Below are positions 4,950 to 5,020 of a stretch of DNA of 5,020 bases, piece after piece. Source of the DNA: Micavibrio sp. UBA2020 (GTDB lineage Bacteria > Pseudomonadota > Alphaproteobacteria > Micavibrionales > UBA2020); the NCBI GenBank assembly GCA_002334985.1, contig DDBY01000190.1, positions 1-5,020 of the forward strand, read 5' to 3'. The notes beneath the pieces were generated by a model. The model did not search any database and had not been told where the DNA came from. It saw only the letters and a list, made by a program, of their open reading frames with translations. Numbering within the stretch: position 1 is the stretch's first letter; every line of letters starts with the position of its first letter. A program made the translations under genes and the position numbers.

Positions 4950-5020
4950 GTCCTGTCCCGGGCGTCTTTTGCGAATACAGCGCCATTGTAGCATGTATCG
5001 CTGAACGGCGGGTTAATATC

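Noticed and set aside
4985..4990. TACAAT on the minus strand as -10 of the ankyrin-gene promoter
   Set aside because: The -10 looks fair, but no -35 fits at normal spacing; TTAACC lies about 20 bases away and the window ends.
4371..4991. 206-codon plus-strand frame opposite the ankyrin gene
   Set aside because: The minus-strand frame has clear ankyrin repeats and the shared tail; the plus frame is its shadow.

Overview
The window looks like chromosomal DNA of an alphaproteobacterium. The reasons are the short, cone-less class I ribonucleotide reductase, a perfect CtrA-type box (TTAA-N7-TTAA) upstream, a perfect DnaA box and a GANTC site, together with moderately high GC and GC-rich third codon positions. 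The genus cannot be fixed from this sequence.

Layout: positions 1-213 hold the 3' end of a plus-strand gene, probably an ankyrin-type protein with a conserved basic tail. Positions 214-719 are a long non-coding control region with a CtrA box, a DnaA box, an AT tract, a good sigma70-like promoter, a strong leader hairpin, and a second DnaA-like site fused to GANTC. The plus-strand nrd cluster follows: nrdA (720-2543), a 59-codon unrecognised gene with a winged-helix look (2644-2823), and nrdB (2932-3918). Between the small gene and nrdB lie an operator-like dyad and a long GC-rich hairpin. A strong bidirectional terminator (3944-3974) closes the cluster. Two minus-strand genes converge on it: a 98-codon protein with a single LHRxDGPA (MORN-like) repeat (3998-4294, own promoter), and an ankyrin-repeat protein (4443-4949).

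How it works together: NrdA and NrdB make the class Ia ribonucleotide reductase that supplies dNTPs. Every catalytic, metal-ligand and radical residue I looked for is present. Both subunits lack an ATP-cone, so the usual dATP on/off switch is not encoded in either protein. Control may therefore lie more in transcription. The upstream cell-cycle sites, the structured leader and the small DNA-binding-like protein between the two subunits fit that idea, but it is inference.

Most notable: (1) the small winged-helix-like ORF inside the nrd cluster; (2) the nrdA leader hairpin with an alternative pairing partner; (3) two divergent ankyrin-type proteins flanking the nrd locus in inverted orientation that share a C-terminal tail, L-[RK]-P-L-N-[LI]-x-K-R-P-x-R. 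I saw no mobile element, CRISPR array, tRNA or rRNA.
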